Below, piece after piece: positions 16,947 to 27,071 of a stretch of 64,000 nt of DNA (its first letter is position 1; every line of letters starts with the position of its first letter). The notes under the pieces are model-generated. The model did not search any database. It saw only the letters and a program-made list of their open reading frames with translations, and was not told where the DNA came from. Source of the DNA: Bacteroidia bacterium (GTDB lineage Bacteria; Bacteroidota; Bacteroidia; Flavobacteriales; Flavobacteriaceae); the NCBI GenBank assembly GCA_030429955.1, contig JAUIGO010000006.1, positions 26,018 to 90,017 of the forward strand. Reading direction: 5' to 3'. A program made the position numbers and the translations under genes.

Positions 16947-19064
16947 ATGCCAAATAAAGGAAATAGAAAAGTTGTAATATTTGCTGGAGCATTGATGATT
17001 TTATTTGCACTAATGTTCAAATTATATATTGGTACCTCAAGCACTAGTGACATAAATACTAATTTAGAGGCAGAACATTCTGTCAAAACAAACTATTACG
17101 CACATCTACCGTTCTGGGAATCTCCATATCAACCGTTTAAAGGAGCTTCTCCCATAACTAAAGCAGAAGCAGACGAACGTATTCATTTACAATTTGATTA
17201 TGACAAAGACAACAGAATTGTAGCTGTACATGTTAAATTAGGCGAACATTATAAAGAATTTGAAGGCTTTTTCGGTAACCTTTATATCAATGCACCACTA
17301 ACCAAAGTATTTTATGATGAAAACGAAGAACGTCACAGTTTTTATGATCGATTTGGAAACCAAACTACTGTGCAAGGTCAAGTATTCACCAAAGTATATG
17401 AAAAAGATGCACATGGCAGAAATATAAAACTATCGTTCTTAAACGAATCAGGTGAAACAACTGTCGATATGTTTGGAGTACAACATTACTTCTGGCTGCA
17501 TCAAGCCGATGGTAGTATTATAGAAGAACGGTTAGATGCCAAAGGAGATATAGTACCGTTACGAGGTCAATTTGAATTGTTACGCACCAGAATGTTTTTT
17601 GATAACCAAGGGTATTTTAAAACCCTTCAGAATATTGATGATAATGGTAACATGGTAAACACTAAAAATGGTGTGGCACAATTTCATTATTATTATGATA
17701 AGCAAGGACGATTTGATCGTTGGGAAGTTTATGATGCCAGTGGAAACAAAGTAATAGGACCATCTAACACATCTGGAGAACAAAACATACATGACCAATA
17801 TGATTTAAAGAATATTGTTTTTTTTGATACCAAAGGCAATCCAGCTACACATTGGTCTGGAGCGCAGATATGGCATTTTGAAGTGGATCACTTTGGTAAT
17901 CGCATTGCTTTAGAATTTCAAGATGCCAATGGAAAGCCTATGAATGCCTATAACGACTATGCCAAGCGAGTTTGGGAGTGGTCCAGCGATGGGAGATTTT
18001 TATTATCTGAATCTTATTTTGATGAGAAAGGACAGCCAATAAACCATAAACTCACTGGGATTCATAAAATAATCCATTCAAGAAACAAACAAGGTGTAAT
18101 AATAGGTTCAAAAAATTATGATGCTAATAATAATCTAATTGAACAAGAGAGTAAAAAACATATAACTAAATACTATTCTAATTTAGCAGGGATTATTTCC
18201 CCTAATTTGAAATACTTGGGAAGAGGAGAAATATCTCAGGAAGAAGCTAAGACATTAAAACATTATCAATTTATTTATGATGGAGACAGGCTATTGAAAA
18301 TTCAATATTTTGATAAGAGCCAGCCAAATAATAATAGTTATTATGGTACACACGAGGTAAGGTATAATTATTTAGATGATAAGCTTATTAGGTCATACTA
18401 CAATGCAGAAGGCAAAATGTCTACCACCTATAGACACTATTACTTAGGAATTGCTATTCATCAGGAGGTTTTTGAATTAGATAAAAACAATAACAAAATT
18501 TCTTTGGTATTGAAAGACTCTTTAAACAACCAAATTGAAAGCGGAATAGGTTCTTACTCATTTAAATTTGAAAAAATTGACGATAACACTTTTCTTCAAA
18601 GGCAGTTCAAAAAAGATGGTAGCCCGAATGTATTAACTCCATATTTTCCTTTTTATAATTCTAAAATTTCCACAACAAAAAAAGGTCTTCTATACTCAAT
18701 AACCAATGTTGATACCGAAGGAAACTTAACTATGAATGAAGAAGCAGGATACGCCTCTATAGTCTTTGATTTTGATGAATATGGTAATGAACTAGGTTGG
18801 TCTTTTAAAGATACTTCCAACAACTTATCCAATAGAAAAAATTATTTAAATATGGATTATGGTTTTGCGAAAGTGGTTTATAAATTTAATTGGGAGAAAA
18901 AAAGTTTGGGTTTACATACAGGTTTTGAAGAGGCTTACTTTGATGAAGAAAACAAGCCTACTGAAAACGATAAAGGGATTCATCTTATTAATTATGAATT
19001 TGATAAAAATGGAGTTCTTTTGAGATTGAAGAGATACAATTTGGATGGTATAGAAGTTAAATAA
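16947..19064 (+). CDS. Large membrane-anchored YD-repeat-like protein
   Basis: Protein of 705 residues with an N-terminal signal anchor (about residues 8-26) and a long extracytoplasmic part. That part starts with the module YYAHLPFWESPYQPFKGASPI. It is followed by many units that combine YD..GN turns with D..G.P turns (FDYDKDNRIV, FDNQGYFKTLQNIDDNGNM, FDTKGNPATHWSG, FDEKGQPINH). The units recall RHS/YD-type beta repeats. A second copy of the opening module appears near residue 408 (KYYSNLAG...LGRGEISQEEA), implying an internal duplication. Function unknown. It belongs to the family at 16570 and 22870. Confidence 0.8.
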   Translation: MPNKGNRKVVIFAGALMILFALMFKLYIGTSSTSDINTNLEAEHSVKTNYYAHLPFWESPYQPFKGASPITKAEADERIHLQFDYDKDNRIVAVHVKLGEHYKEFEGFFGNLYINAPLTKVFYDENEERHSFYDRFGNQTTVQGQVFTKVYEKDAHGRNIKLSFLNESGETTVDMFGVQHYFWLHQADGSIIEERLDAKGDIVPLRGQFELLRTRMFFDNQGYFKTLQNIDDNGNMVNTKNGVAQFHYYYDKQGRFDRWEVYDASGNKVIGPSNTSGEQNIHDQYDLKNIVFFDTKGNPATHWSGAQIWHFEVDHFGNRIALEFQDANGKPMNAYNDYAKRVWEWSSDGRFLLSESYFDEKGQPINHKLTGIHKIIHSRNKQGVIIGSKNYDANNNLIEQESKKHITKYYSNLAGIISPNLKYLGRGEISQEEAKTLKHYQFIYDGDRLLKIQYFDKSQPNNNSYYGTHEVRYNYLDDKLIRSYYNAEGKMSTTYRHYYLGIAIHQEVFELDKNNNKISLVLKDSLNNQIESGIGSYSFKFEKIDDNTFLQRQFKKDGSPNVLTPYFPFYNSKISTTKKGLLYSITNVDTEGNLTMNEEAGYASIVFDFDEYGNELGWSFKDTSNNLSNRKNYLNMDYGFAKVVYKFNWEKKSLGLHTGFEEAYFDEENKPTENDKGIHLINYEFDKNGVLLRLKRYNLDGIEVK

Positions 19065-19173
19065 TCGGTAAAAATATTCATATTACGAGTAACAAGATAC
19101 AGCGTAATTTCTACTGTAAATAACAATAAGTAGTCTTGATGATTAGATAAAATATAATTAAAATGAATATGAA

Positions 19174-20421
19174 ATGAATAAATTTTTATGTGTCTGTTTT
19201 GTGGTGTTTCACACTATTATGCATGGACAAAATCTGAATTTTAACCTATCTAACACATATATAAATCCTTTTGGGAAAGATAAAGATTTGGTGAGTTTTA
19301 ATCCTTTGTTTAAGCTTAATAACCAAGTTATAATCAATAAAACAGAGCGCAAATCTATTAAGCAGTTGCCAAAAGATCTTAAAGGCAAAACTTTGGCTTA
19401 TGGCTTTCTGTTTTTTGAAGGGAATTTAGCTTCTGAATTTAAAAAGGAAGTTGTTTTTTTGGTAAAAGATTACACCACTTCTCAAGCAAGCCTATACATT
19501 GATAAGAATGGAAATCTGGACTTTACTGATGATGGCCTACCAATAATGTTTAATAAAGAGGAGCTTATTATATCCTTAGAGAATGAAAACAATAAATCGT
19601 CAGCATATCATTATAAATTAGGAAAGAGTAAGATTAGTCCTGAAAATGCTAGCAGTTTAAAAAATCGCTATGCTTCGAAATATCCAGAAGCAACTATTGT
19701 AGAAGTGAGATATTGGCTAACCAACCAAAGGTTGTCTGTTAAACTATCTAAGCACATATTGAACGACAAGCCTATAACCATTCTTTTAAATGATGCTTCG
19801 GCAGATGGTATGTATACATTTGACACCACGGATTTTAGTGACAGGATTGTGATTGTTGAAGGACACATAGATGCAAACAAAGACTTGAGTTCTTTTTTAA
19901 GATTAGGCGAGCCTATTGATAAAAATGCTGTGTTTATATTGTATGGAAAGACCTATGGAGTTAAGCATATCAATCAAGAAGGAAGTGTTTTGGAAATTGA
20001 AGAAACCAAATTGCGAACTAGTATAAAAACTAAGGTTGGCTCTAATGTTTCAGACTTAAACATAGAATTATTAAATGGAAGCACTATTAACCTTAATGAT
20101 TTAGTAGCTAATGATAACTATCTACTGCTCGATTTTGGAGGGACTTGGTGTGGTGGTTGCATTATGCAAGAACCTACGATTAAAAAAGTATTTCAAACCA
20201 AAAAAGTAAATATAGTAGGCATTTTTGATTATGATACTAAAACATCGGTTATCAATTATGTAAAAAAACATCATATAGAATGGCCAGTGGCGTTAATGAC
20301 ACCTCAATTAAAAGAGATGTTTTCAGTAAATGCTTATCCAACATATATATTAATAGCACCTAATAAACAAATTGAGTTGATAGAATTTAAATCAGAAAAC
20401 ATACTTAAACATTTTCAGTAA
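19174..20421 (+). CDS. Exported thioredoxin-like (redoxin) protein
   Basis: Protein of 415 residues with a signal peptide (about 1-18). The N-terminal 270 residues are beta-rich with a LYIDKNGNLDFTDDG turn. The C-terminal domain is a thioredoxin fold with the active site Cys326-Gly-Gly-Cys329 in GGTWCGGCIMQEP and the cis-proline segment NAYPTYIL. It probably acts as a periplasmic thiol-disulphide reductase or peroxidase-like protein. It lies between the large YD-family gene and the AraC pair. The family is common in Bacteroidota with variable N-terminal domains. Confidence 0.88.
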   Translation: MNKFLCVCFVVFHTIMHGQNLNFNLSNTYINPFGKDKDLVSFNPLFKLNNQVIINKTERKSIKQLPKDLKGKTLAYGFLFFEGNLASEFKKEVVFLVKDYTTSQASLYIDKNGNLDFTDDGLPIMFNKEELIISLENENNKSSAYHYKLGKSKISPENASSLKNRYASKYPEATIVEVRYWLTNQRLSVKLSKHILNDKPITILLNDASADGMYTFDTTDFSDRIVIVEGHIDANKDLSSFLRLGEPIDKNAVFILYGKTYGVKHINQEGSVLEIEETKLRTSIKTKVGSNVSDLNIELLNGSTINLNDLVANDNYLLLDFGGTWCGGCIMQEPTIKKVFQTKKVNIVGIFDYDTKTSVINYVKKHHIEWPVALMTPQLKEMFSVNAYPTYILIAPNKQIELIEFKSENILKHFQ

Positions 20422-20539
20422 AAAACATTCAATTAAATTAAAACTTATCCTTACCATTAAATTCTTTAGGTTTTATTAACAAAAAATATTTGACTTAATT
20501 ACCCTTTTTTTGTGATATTGCTTCATAAATTGTTTATAG

Positions 20540-21643
20540 ATGCTTGATATCTTATACGCTATTGCAGGATTTAATTTTTTATTTCTCACATTCTTTATTT
20601 GGTATTACAAATCTAAGTTAGATAGTGCCTATTATCTGTTTTCTTATTTCTTACTGGGTAAAGGTTTGACACTAATTTCTAACTTCATTTTTAGTTTAGA
20701 ATTAAACCAGTTATCTACTGAACTAATAAATGTGGCAATCATACTTAACTCAATGCTATTTTTTTATGCGCCATTCATTTATTTTTTTAGCATGCAAATC
20801 TGCAAAGGTTTTAGTTTTAAATCTGTAAGCTATATACACTTTCTACCATTTGCAATGTTTTTAATATTAAGTATGTCTCAAGTTATAATAGGTAGTATGG
20901 ATCAAAACTCTAATTTGTTTCAGACAGTTAGTTTTTTAAAAGCTAAGTTTACCTATTTATACTTTGCTCAGGTAATTGGGTATAGTGTATTAAGTTATAA
21001 GTTATTGATTGATACTGAGAAGAAGGATAGCAAGTTTAAAGCCTCGTTTAAATGGTTTAAGACCCTTATTTTTATTTTTATTGTAGTTTGGACTTTGTTT
21101 TTAGTATCCTCTATCAGCTTCGAATTACAGCAAGTACAACTCTCTAAATATTCAGAAATACTAGGTGTTATAAGTTTGATCATATTGTCTAACACCACTC
21201 TTTTTGCGTTATTGAAAAATCCTCAATTATTTTATATTAACCTTACCTTAAAAATGGGGTCTGCTGAAAATAATGAGGTGATTACCAAAGAGAATTATAA
21301 AAAACTATGTAATATGATTTTAGAAAATGGGTTGTTTAGGCAAGCAGATCTTAAAGTGTCAGATCTTTCTGCTAAAATGGGTATTTCAACCAGAAATGTT
21401 TCTGGATTAATAAAAGCCTACCACAATGGAAATTTCTATGATTTTATCAATTCCTTTAGAATTGAAGAGGCCAAGAAAATGCTTGCAGATGAAAATAATG
21501 ATATGACCATTCTCTCAATTTTATACGAATCTGGATTTAACAGCAAATCGGTTTTTAATACCACATTTAAAAAGGTTGTAGGTATTACACCTTCTCATTT
21601 TAGGGAAAAAAACTTAGAGGTTCAATTTTATAATAATTCTTAA
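20540..21643 (+). CDS. Membrane-bound AraC family regulator (first of pair)
   Basis: Protein of 367 residues. The first 230 residues hold about seven hydrophobic helices. The C-terminal 110 residues form the AraC DNA-binding domain (LKVSDLSAKMGISTRNVSGLIKAYHNGNFYDFINSFRIEEAKKML; ILYESGFNSKSVFNTTFKKVVGITPSHFR). This layout suggests a sensor in the inner membrane that regulates nearby genes. The second AraC gene begins at the base after its stop codon. Likely targets are the neighbouring redoxin and YD-family genes; inferred from position. Confidence 0.9.
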   Translation: MLDILYAIAGFNFLFLTFFIWYYKSKLDSAYYLFSYFLLGKGLTLISNFIFSLELNQLSTELINVAIILNSMLFFYAPFIYFFSMQICKGFSFKSVSYIHFLPFAMFLILSMSQVIIGSMDQNSNLFQTVSFLKAKFTYLYFAQVIGYSVLSYKLLIDTEKKDSKFKASFKWFKTLIFIFIVVWTLFLVSSISFELQQVQLSKYSEILGVISLIILSNTTLFALLKNPQLFYINLTLKMGSAENNEVITKENYKKLCNMILENGLFRQADLKVSDLSAKMGISTRNVSGLIKAYHNGNFYDFINSFRIEEAKKMLADENNDMTILSILYESGFNSKSVFNTTFKKVVGITPSHFREKNLEVQFYNNS

Positions 21644-22786
21644 ATGGAATTAAGAGGTGTTATTCTTATTGATCTTTTAGGGTTCGGAGTCGCTTTTATT
21701 GGAGTATTTATCAGCTTGTTTTTTTTAAAGAAGTCGCTCTTCAAAGAACAACGATATTTATTTCTGTATCTGTCTATACTAAGTGTTACTTTAGAGCTAC
21801 TTTACAAAACACTATTGTACAGTGGTATTATTGCTTACTACCCTAGTTTATTTTTGCCCGAACACTACTTCAATTTATCAATATACCCTTTATTTTTATT
21901 TTTTATTTGGACCTTTACCAAAAAAGAGTATAAGCTACAGAAGCTCCACCTTTTTGTACTACTTGTAGTTATTTGCTTTGGAGCTTATCCTTATTTAAAA
22001 AGCTTGTTGATTTCAACCGAATTAAAAAGCGAAATGATTGCTAAGTTTTATGAAGATACTAGACCAGGTCCATTTAATTATTGGACCACCTTAAAAACTT
22101 TTTTACAAGGCACCTTAGTACCATTGCTTTTTTTAGTGCCTATGCTATGGTCTTTCATAATCTTTAAAAGATATAACTTAAATATTAAAAATGCTCGATT
22201 GGTTAATTTAGTCTTAGCAACTGTTGTTATTTACTTTTGTTATAGTCAGTTTTCAAATCTTATTTACAAGGGCTTATACGCAATGACACATTACTCAATG
22301 ATAGAATGGCCAGTTGATATTGTTTTTTTATCGTCTTTATGTGTTTTATTTTGTGTGTTGGCAATGAAGGTAAATACAGGAAGCACTTTTTTCCCAGAAC
22401 AGAAATATGCCACTAGTTCTATAAAAAGCAATACTTATGATGACCTTATTACAAAACTTAGAAATAATATTGAAAGTCAAAAATTATATTTAAACGGTAA
22501 GTTTACCTTAGACGATCTGGCAAAATCAGTAAATACAAACCCTAAATATTTGTCGCAAGCTATCAATCATGGTTTGGAATTAAGTTTTGTAGACTTTATT
22601 AATAAGTATAGAGTTGAAGAAGCAAAAAAACAGTTGTTAGAAGCAGATAACAAAGTGCTAACTTTAGAAGCTATTGGCCTAAAGTCAGGGTTTAACTCTA
22701 AGTCTTCTTTTTTTAGAGCATTTAAAAAACATACCAGCCTTACACCTAAACAGTTCATAGATAATAAAACAAGTGTCAATTCTTGA
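21644..22786 (+). CDS. Membrane-bound AraC family regulator (second of pair)
   Basis: Protein of 380 residues with the same design as the preceding gene: an N-terminal block of about seven membrane helices and a C-terminal AraC domain (FTLDDLAKSVNTNPKYLSQAINHGLELSFVDFINKYRVEEAKKQLL; KSGFNSKSSFFRAFKKHTSLTPKQF). The start codon follows the preceding stop with no gap, so both are translated from one message and might form a heteromer. Divergence between the two is considerable, arguing against a very recent duplication. Confidence 0.9.
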   Translation: MELRGVILIDLLGFGVAFIGVFISLFFLKKSLFKEQRYLFLYLSILSVTLELLYKTLLYSGIIAYYPSLFLPEHYFNLSIYPLFLFFIWTFTKKEYKLQKLHLFVLLVVICFGAYPYLKSLLISTELKSEMIAKFYEDTRPGPFNYWTTLKTFLQGTLVPLLFLVPMLWSFIIFKRYNLNIKNARLVNLVLATVVIYFCYSQFSNLIYKGLYAMTHYSMIEWPVDIVFLSSLCVLFCVLAMKVNTGSTFFPEQKYATSSIKSNTYDDLITKLRNNIESQKLYLNGKFTLDDLAKSVNTNPKYLSQAINHGLELSFVDFINKYRVEEAKKQLLEADNKVLTLEAIGLKSGFNSKSSFFRAFKKHTSLTPKQFIDNKTSVNS

Positions 22787-22869
22787 ATTGCATCCTGCGA
22801 GCTTAATATTTATAGTGCTTCTTAGTCATTTCTAAAGATATTTGACAAACATTCAAATTATTATTAGAT

Positions 22870-24111
22870 ATGAAAAAATTACTGTTGCTTCTTTTTATTA
22901 TTGTTGGCAAAACAAACTTTGCTTCAAATTCAAATAATACCAATAGGGTAGTTTATTATTCTACAGTTGAATTTGTTGAAACACCACTCTCAGAAATTAA
23001 GGGAAGTATTCCATTGGCTAAAGATATAGCTATGAAACGCAACCACTATAGGTTTGAATATGATAATTTAAACAGAATAAAAACCATTTCATTTTTTAAT
23101 GGCAAGGAACCTCGACATCCAAACCACACCGCTAACCTATTTACCTTAGCTCATAAAATGGAGTTTACCTATGCAAAAAATGTTGAGAATATTACTTTTT
23201 ACGATATTAAAGGCAACCCTGTTGATGTGTTGGATAATGTATATCGCTTTACTTATAAATTAAATGAGTTAGGATACCGAAGCCAGCTTAGCTTTTTTGA
23301 TAAAAATAATAATCAAGTTGAAAATGGTTGGAACATATTTGAGTACAATTGGACGTATCATTCTGACGGTTCTATAATAGAAAAAAGAGTTAATAAAAAT
23401 GGCGATGAGATTGCCATAAGACCAGGTTTTGAGTTTTATAGATTGCATTTGTTTTTCAATATAAAAGGACATATTGCTTTAATGCAACAAATTGATGCAG
23501 ATGGAAACATGATAGAAAATGAGTCTGGTGCAGCACAGGATAACATTACAACTAATGCCTATGGTAATTTTATGAAATGGGAAGTTTTAGATAAAAATAA
23601 TAAATTAGAAAAGGGTAACGGACCAGATATTGCTATAGGGATTCAAACATTCAATGAATTTGGTTATGAGACAGGTTTAGAGCACAGAGATGAACACAAT
23701 AATTTGGTATATAGTGCTTATGGCATATGCATTAGTAAAACCAAGTTTGATGCTTTTGGAAATATTAAAGAAAGAAAGTTTTATGGTCCAGACAGCAAAC
23801 CAGCAAATCATAAACTTGCAGGTTATCATAGCCTTAAGATACAATGGGACTCAAAAGGAAATAGAAGAACTAGTTTGTCTTATTACGGATTGATTGATGA
23901 ACCTGCTTTACATAAGTCTAGAGGGTATCACAAAGTGGCTTATCAGTACACAAAGAAAGGTTTGTTGAAGCAAATACAGTATTTAGACACGAATTTGAAA
24001 CCTGTTAACAGAAAAGATAATGGTGTTGCTCAGGTTGTCTATAACTATGACAAAGAAGGTAAGCTAATATCAACAGAGAGGCTTAACACTAAACATCAAA
24101 AAGTAAATTAA
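22870..24111 (+). CDS. Secreted YD-repeat-like protein, 413 residues
   Basis: Third member of the YYxHL/YD-like family. After a signal peptide (about 1-18) it has the opening module VVYYSTVEFVETPLSEIKGSIPLAK and HYRFEYDNLNRIKTI. Repeats such as FYDIKGNPVDV, FFDKNNNQVENG, IDADGNMIENESGAAQ and YYGLIDEPALHKSRGYHKVAYQY follow. No membrane anchor or catalytic motif is seen. The serine hydrolase gene starts 2 bases after the stop, so both are co-expressed. The two AraC genes lie directly upstream. Function unknown. Confidence 0.8.
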   Translation: MKKLLLLLFIIVGKTNFASNSNNTNRVVYYSTVEFVETPLSEIKGSIPLAKDIAMKRNHYRFEYDNLNRIKTISFFNGKEPRHPNHTANLFTLAHKMEFTYAKNVENITFYDIKGNPVDVLDNVYRFTYKLNELGYRSQLSFFDKNNNQVENGWNIFEYNWTYHSDGSIIEKRVNKNGDEIAIRPGFEFYRLHLFFNIKGHIALMQQIDADGNMIENESGAAQDNITTNAYGNFMKWEVLDKNNKLEKGNGPDIAIGIQTFNEFGYETGLEHRDEHNNLVYSAYGICISKTKFDAFGNIKERKFYGPDSKPANHKLAGYHSLKIQWDSKGNRRTSLSYYGLIDEPALHKSRGYHKVAYQYTKKGLLKQIQYLDTNLKPVNRKDNGVAQVVYNYDKEGKLISTERLNTKHQKVN

Positions 24112-24113
24112 GA

Positions 24114-25211
24114 ATGATCAATTTAAAAATATTTCTATTTCAATGTTTTGTTCTATTTGCTTTACATGGGTTTTCACAGAACAATAAAAAACTGCTTGGG
24201 CAAGAGCTTGACAACATGTTAAATCAATATCATAATAATGTCCAACTCAATGGGACAGTTCTGGTGGCAAAACAAGGAGAAGTACTATATCAAAAATCAT
24301 TTGGTAAAGCTGATATAAGTAAAAATATTCAAAACACTTTAGATACTAAATTCTCTATAGGTTCTTTAACTAAATCGTTTACAGCAATAGCAGTGATGCA
24401 ATTGTATGAAAAAGGACTATTAAAGTTGCATGAACCTATTAAAACCTATGTGCCAGAGTTAAACACATTACTTGGAAAACTGACGCTTCATCAACTTATG
24501 AAAAATATATCAGGCTTACCTGTGCATCTTAACAGAATTACCAACCTTGAGTATAGAGACATAACCTCTGAAGAACTTATAGCGTTGTACAATGACAAAG
24601 CTACCTTAGCCTTTGAACCAGGAACAGAATATAGTTATTCTAACCTTAATTATCAGCTGGCTTCAATTGTTGTAGAAAAAATATCTAGGTTGTCTTTTGA
24701 GACCTATTTAAATCGATATGTTTTTAGCCCAGTTGATATGATAAATAGTGGAGTAGAAAAAACACATAATCACCCTTATGATAAAGCTAAAGGATATGAT
24801 ATAATTAACGGTAAGCTTGTAAAATCAGAACGGAATTATATGGCTTACGCCAAAGGAGGAGGAGATATTTATACCACAGCCATAGATCTTTTAAAATGGG
24901 ATCAAGCATTATATTCAAATAGTATAATATCAAATAATTCCAAAAATATTCTGTTTGATGGTAATCCTGATATTTATGATGGTTATGGTTACGGATTTAA
25001 AGTTAAATACTACAACAGGCATTCAGCTACTAAAGGCAAAATTGTAAGACATGGTGGTTCAATGTATGGTTATATCTGTAATATCAATAGATATTTAGAT
25101 GATCAGGTTACCATTATTATTCTTGGTAATATTAGACCCTTCCCAATAATGGAAATTAACAATACAATAGAAGATAAGCTGTATAAATTTTGCATCTTAC
25201 CTTGCAAATAG
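24114..25211 (+). CDS. Serine hydrolase, beta-lactamase/S12 family
   Basis: Exported protein of 365 residues with signal peptide ending FSQ. Penicillin-recognising motifs are all present: Ser84-Leu-Thr-Lys87, Tyr175-Ser-Asn177 and His313-Gly-Gly315 (the usual KTG position is HGG, as in class C-like esterases and S12 peptidases). Probable activities are D-aminopeptidase, carboxypeptidase or esterase rather than antibiotic resistance. It is co-transcribed with the YD-like gene just upstream. Confidence 0.9.
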   Translation: MINLKIFLFQCFVLFALHGFSQNNKKLLGQELDNMLNQYHNNVQLNGTVLVAKQGEVLYQKSFGKADISKNIQNTLDTKFSIGSLTKSFTAIAVMQLYEKGLLKLHEPIKTYVPELNTLLGKLTLHQLMKNISGLPVHLNRITNLEYRDITSEELIALYNDKATLAFEPGTEYSYSNLNYQLASIVVEKISRLSFETYLNRYVFSPVDMINSGVEKTHNHPYDKAKGYDIINGKLVKSERNYMAYAKGGGDIYTTAIDLLKWDQALYSNSIISNNSKNILFDGNPDIYDGYGYGFKVKYYNRHSATKGKIVRHGGSMYGYICNINRYLDDQVTIIILGNIRPFPIMEINNTIEDKLYKFCILPCK

Positions 25212-25317
25212 ATGATGAATTAGGTGGTAAGAAGGAAGATAATTTCAATTTAAACTGTAACGTTTCCGTTAAAAAAGCATCTTACTAGTATAACTAATCA
25301 ATCAAAAATCAATCAAA

Positions 25318-26964
25318 ATGAAAAAAGTATTATTTTTCATCGCCTTTCTTATGGTGATGATGTCGTATGCCCAAAATCATCTTACAGCTTCTCAATGGCA
25401 AGAAGACCTCAAGTTTCTTCAAGAAACCGTTCATCAGGATTATCCATTCTTATTCAAAAAAACTACTGCAAAAGAATTTGATGCTGCTGTAGAACAACTG
25501 AACTCCGAAATTCCAAACTTACAAGATCACGAAATTGTTGTTGGTATTGCACGAATTGTATCCTCGTTCAAATATGGACATACAGACATCAGCTTCAGAC
25601 AAGACCCTTTTACCTTTAGTCAGTTGCCATTTAACCTCTATCACTTTAGTGATGGTGTTTATATTCAAGGGACTCACAAAGACTATCAAAACACATTAGG
25701 AGCAAAGGTTATTGCTGTGGAATCCACTCCAATTGCAAAAGCATTGGAAGCCATTTATCCTGTGGTTCCAGTTGAAAATGAGCAATACTTTAAGGCTTTT
25801 GGATTGAATTACTTGAAATTTCCAGAAGTGCTTCATGCTCAAAAAATCACGTCTACTTTAAAATCATCTATTGAATTGACTTTAGAAAAAGATGGTAAAA
25901 CATTTAAACAAATCTTTAAAGCCTTGCCAAAAGGTGAGCGCGTTCCAGTGACTTACAACTTAGTAAAACAAGAAGGGGATTGGCTGGACGCAAGAAATCA
26001 AGATGAGACGCCTTATTACCTGAAGAATTTAGATAAAATCTATTATTACGAATATTTAGCTGATGAAAAAACGGTGTATGTAAGACATAGCCAAATACAA
26101 GATGATCCTTCAGAGGCTATTCCAGCCTTTTATAAACGTGTATTCGACTTTATTGATAGTAACGATGTAGAAAAATTGGTGATTGATGTAAGATTGAATG
26201 GTGGAGGAAACAACTACAAAAACAAACCTATCATTACAGGCATTATTGAATCTGAAAAAATAAATAAAGTAGGAAAACTCTTTGTCATTATTGGCAGACG
26301 CACCTTTTCTGCATGTCAGAACTTGGTAAACGAAATGAGTAATTACACCAATGCCATCTTTATTGGAGAGCCAACTGCTGAGAACATTAATTTTTATGGA
26401 GACAATAGAACCGTAACCTTGCCAAACAGTAAAATTCCAACTTATTTGTCGTTTGCTTGGTGGCAGGACAAACCGCAATGGGAAAATGCTGATTGGTTAG
26501 CACCTCACACTGCAGTAGATATGAGTTTTGAACAATACAAGACCAACCAAGATCCAGTTTTGGAAGCTGCGCTTTCTTATTCAGGAGAAGGTTATGTGCT
26601 TAATCCAATGCAGTATTTGACAGAATTATTTACAACTGGTCAGATAGAAAAGTTAAAAACAGAAGCAGCACAAATGGTTAAAGACCCAAAATATAAGTTT
26701 TTTGACTTTGAAGGTGAAATTAATAAAGCTGGATATAATGTTCTGGGAAGTTGTCAAACCAAAGAAGCTATATTCATTTTTCAAATGGTTGCAGATTTGT
26801 TTCCGGATTCTGCCAATGCTTGGGATAGCTTGGCCGAAGCATATTTAAAAGTAGGAGATAAAGCAAAAGCATTAGAGTATTACAATAAGGCTTTAAAGAT
26901 GGATCCTAATGGAGAAACTGGGAAGCATGCTAGTGAAATGATTAAGGAAATTAATCAGAACTGA
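25318..26964 (+). CDS. S41-like peptidase with C-terminal TPR
   Basis: Exported protein of 548 residues with signal peptide ending SYAQ. The N-terminal helical part (WQEDLKFLQETVHQDYPFLF) is typical of Bacteroidota S41-type proteins. The core has VIDVRLNGGGNN, the candidate nucleophile Ser in GRRTFSACQN and the acidic residue in FIGEPTAEN. Residues about 480-545 form TPR units (ANAWDSLAEAYLKVGDKAKALEYYNKALKMDPNG). No PDZ domain is evident. It stands upstream of the GntR gene, which has its own promoter. Confidence 0.87.
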   Translation: MKKVLFFIAFLMVMMSYAQNHLTASQWQEDLKFLQETVHQDYPFLFKKTTAKEFDAAVEQLNSEIPNLQDHEIVVGIARIVSSFKYGHTDISFRQDPFTFSQLPFNLYHFSDGVYIQGTHKDYQNTLGAKVIAVESTPIAKALEAIYPVVPVENEQYFKAFGLNYLKFPEVLHAQKITSTLKSSIELTLEKDGKTFKQIFKALPKGERVPVTYNLVKQEGDWLDARNQDETPYYLKNLDKIYYYEYLADEKTVYVRHSQIQDDPSEAIPAFYKRVFDFIDSNDVEKLVIDVRLNGGGNNYKNKPIITGIIESEKINKVGKLFVIIGRRTFSACQNLVNEMSNYTNAIFIGEPTAENINFYGDNRTVTLPNSKIPTYLSFAWWQDKPQWENADWLAPHTAVDMSFEQYKTNQDPVLEAALSYSGEGYVLNPMQYLTELFTTGQIEKLKTEAAQMVKDPKYKFFDFEGEINKAGYNVLGSCQTKEAIFIFQMVADLFPDSANAWDSLAEAYLKVGDKAKALEYYNKALKMDPNGETGKHASEMIKEINQN

Positions 26965-27035
26965 TTTATTAATCATTCAGATATTTATTTAGAAAAGGAA
27001 GTATTCAATTTATGTTGGATATTATCTTTTCTTTA

Positions 27036-27067
27036 TTTGTAAAATCGTATACGATATATTATATTTG
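27036..27067 (+). promoter_or_regulatory. Promoter of the GntR gene
   Basis: TTTG at 27036-27039, a 20-base spacer and TATATTTG at 27060-27067 match the Bacteroidota -33/-7 consensus exactly. The start codon follows 4 bases after the -7 box, so the transcript may begin at or very near the ATG. A 12-base palindrome fills the spacer. Confidence 0.75.
27044..27055. promoter_or_regulatory. Palindromic operator in the GntR promoter
   Basis: ATCGTATACGAT is a perfect 12-base palindrome between the -33 and -7 boxes. FCD-type GntR regulators are known to bind GTATAC-centred palindromes, so this is probably the autorepression site of the gene that starts at 27072. Confidence 0.7.
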
Positions 27068-27071
27068 ACAG

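Noticed and set aside
26110..26478. 122-codon minus-strand open frame within the S41/TPR gene
   Set aside because: Lies fully inside a clear peptidase gene and has no recognisable pattern.
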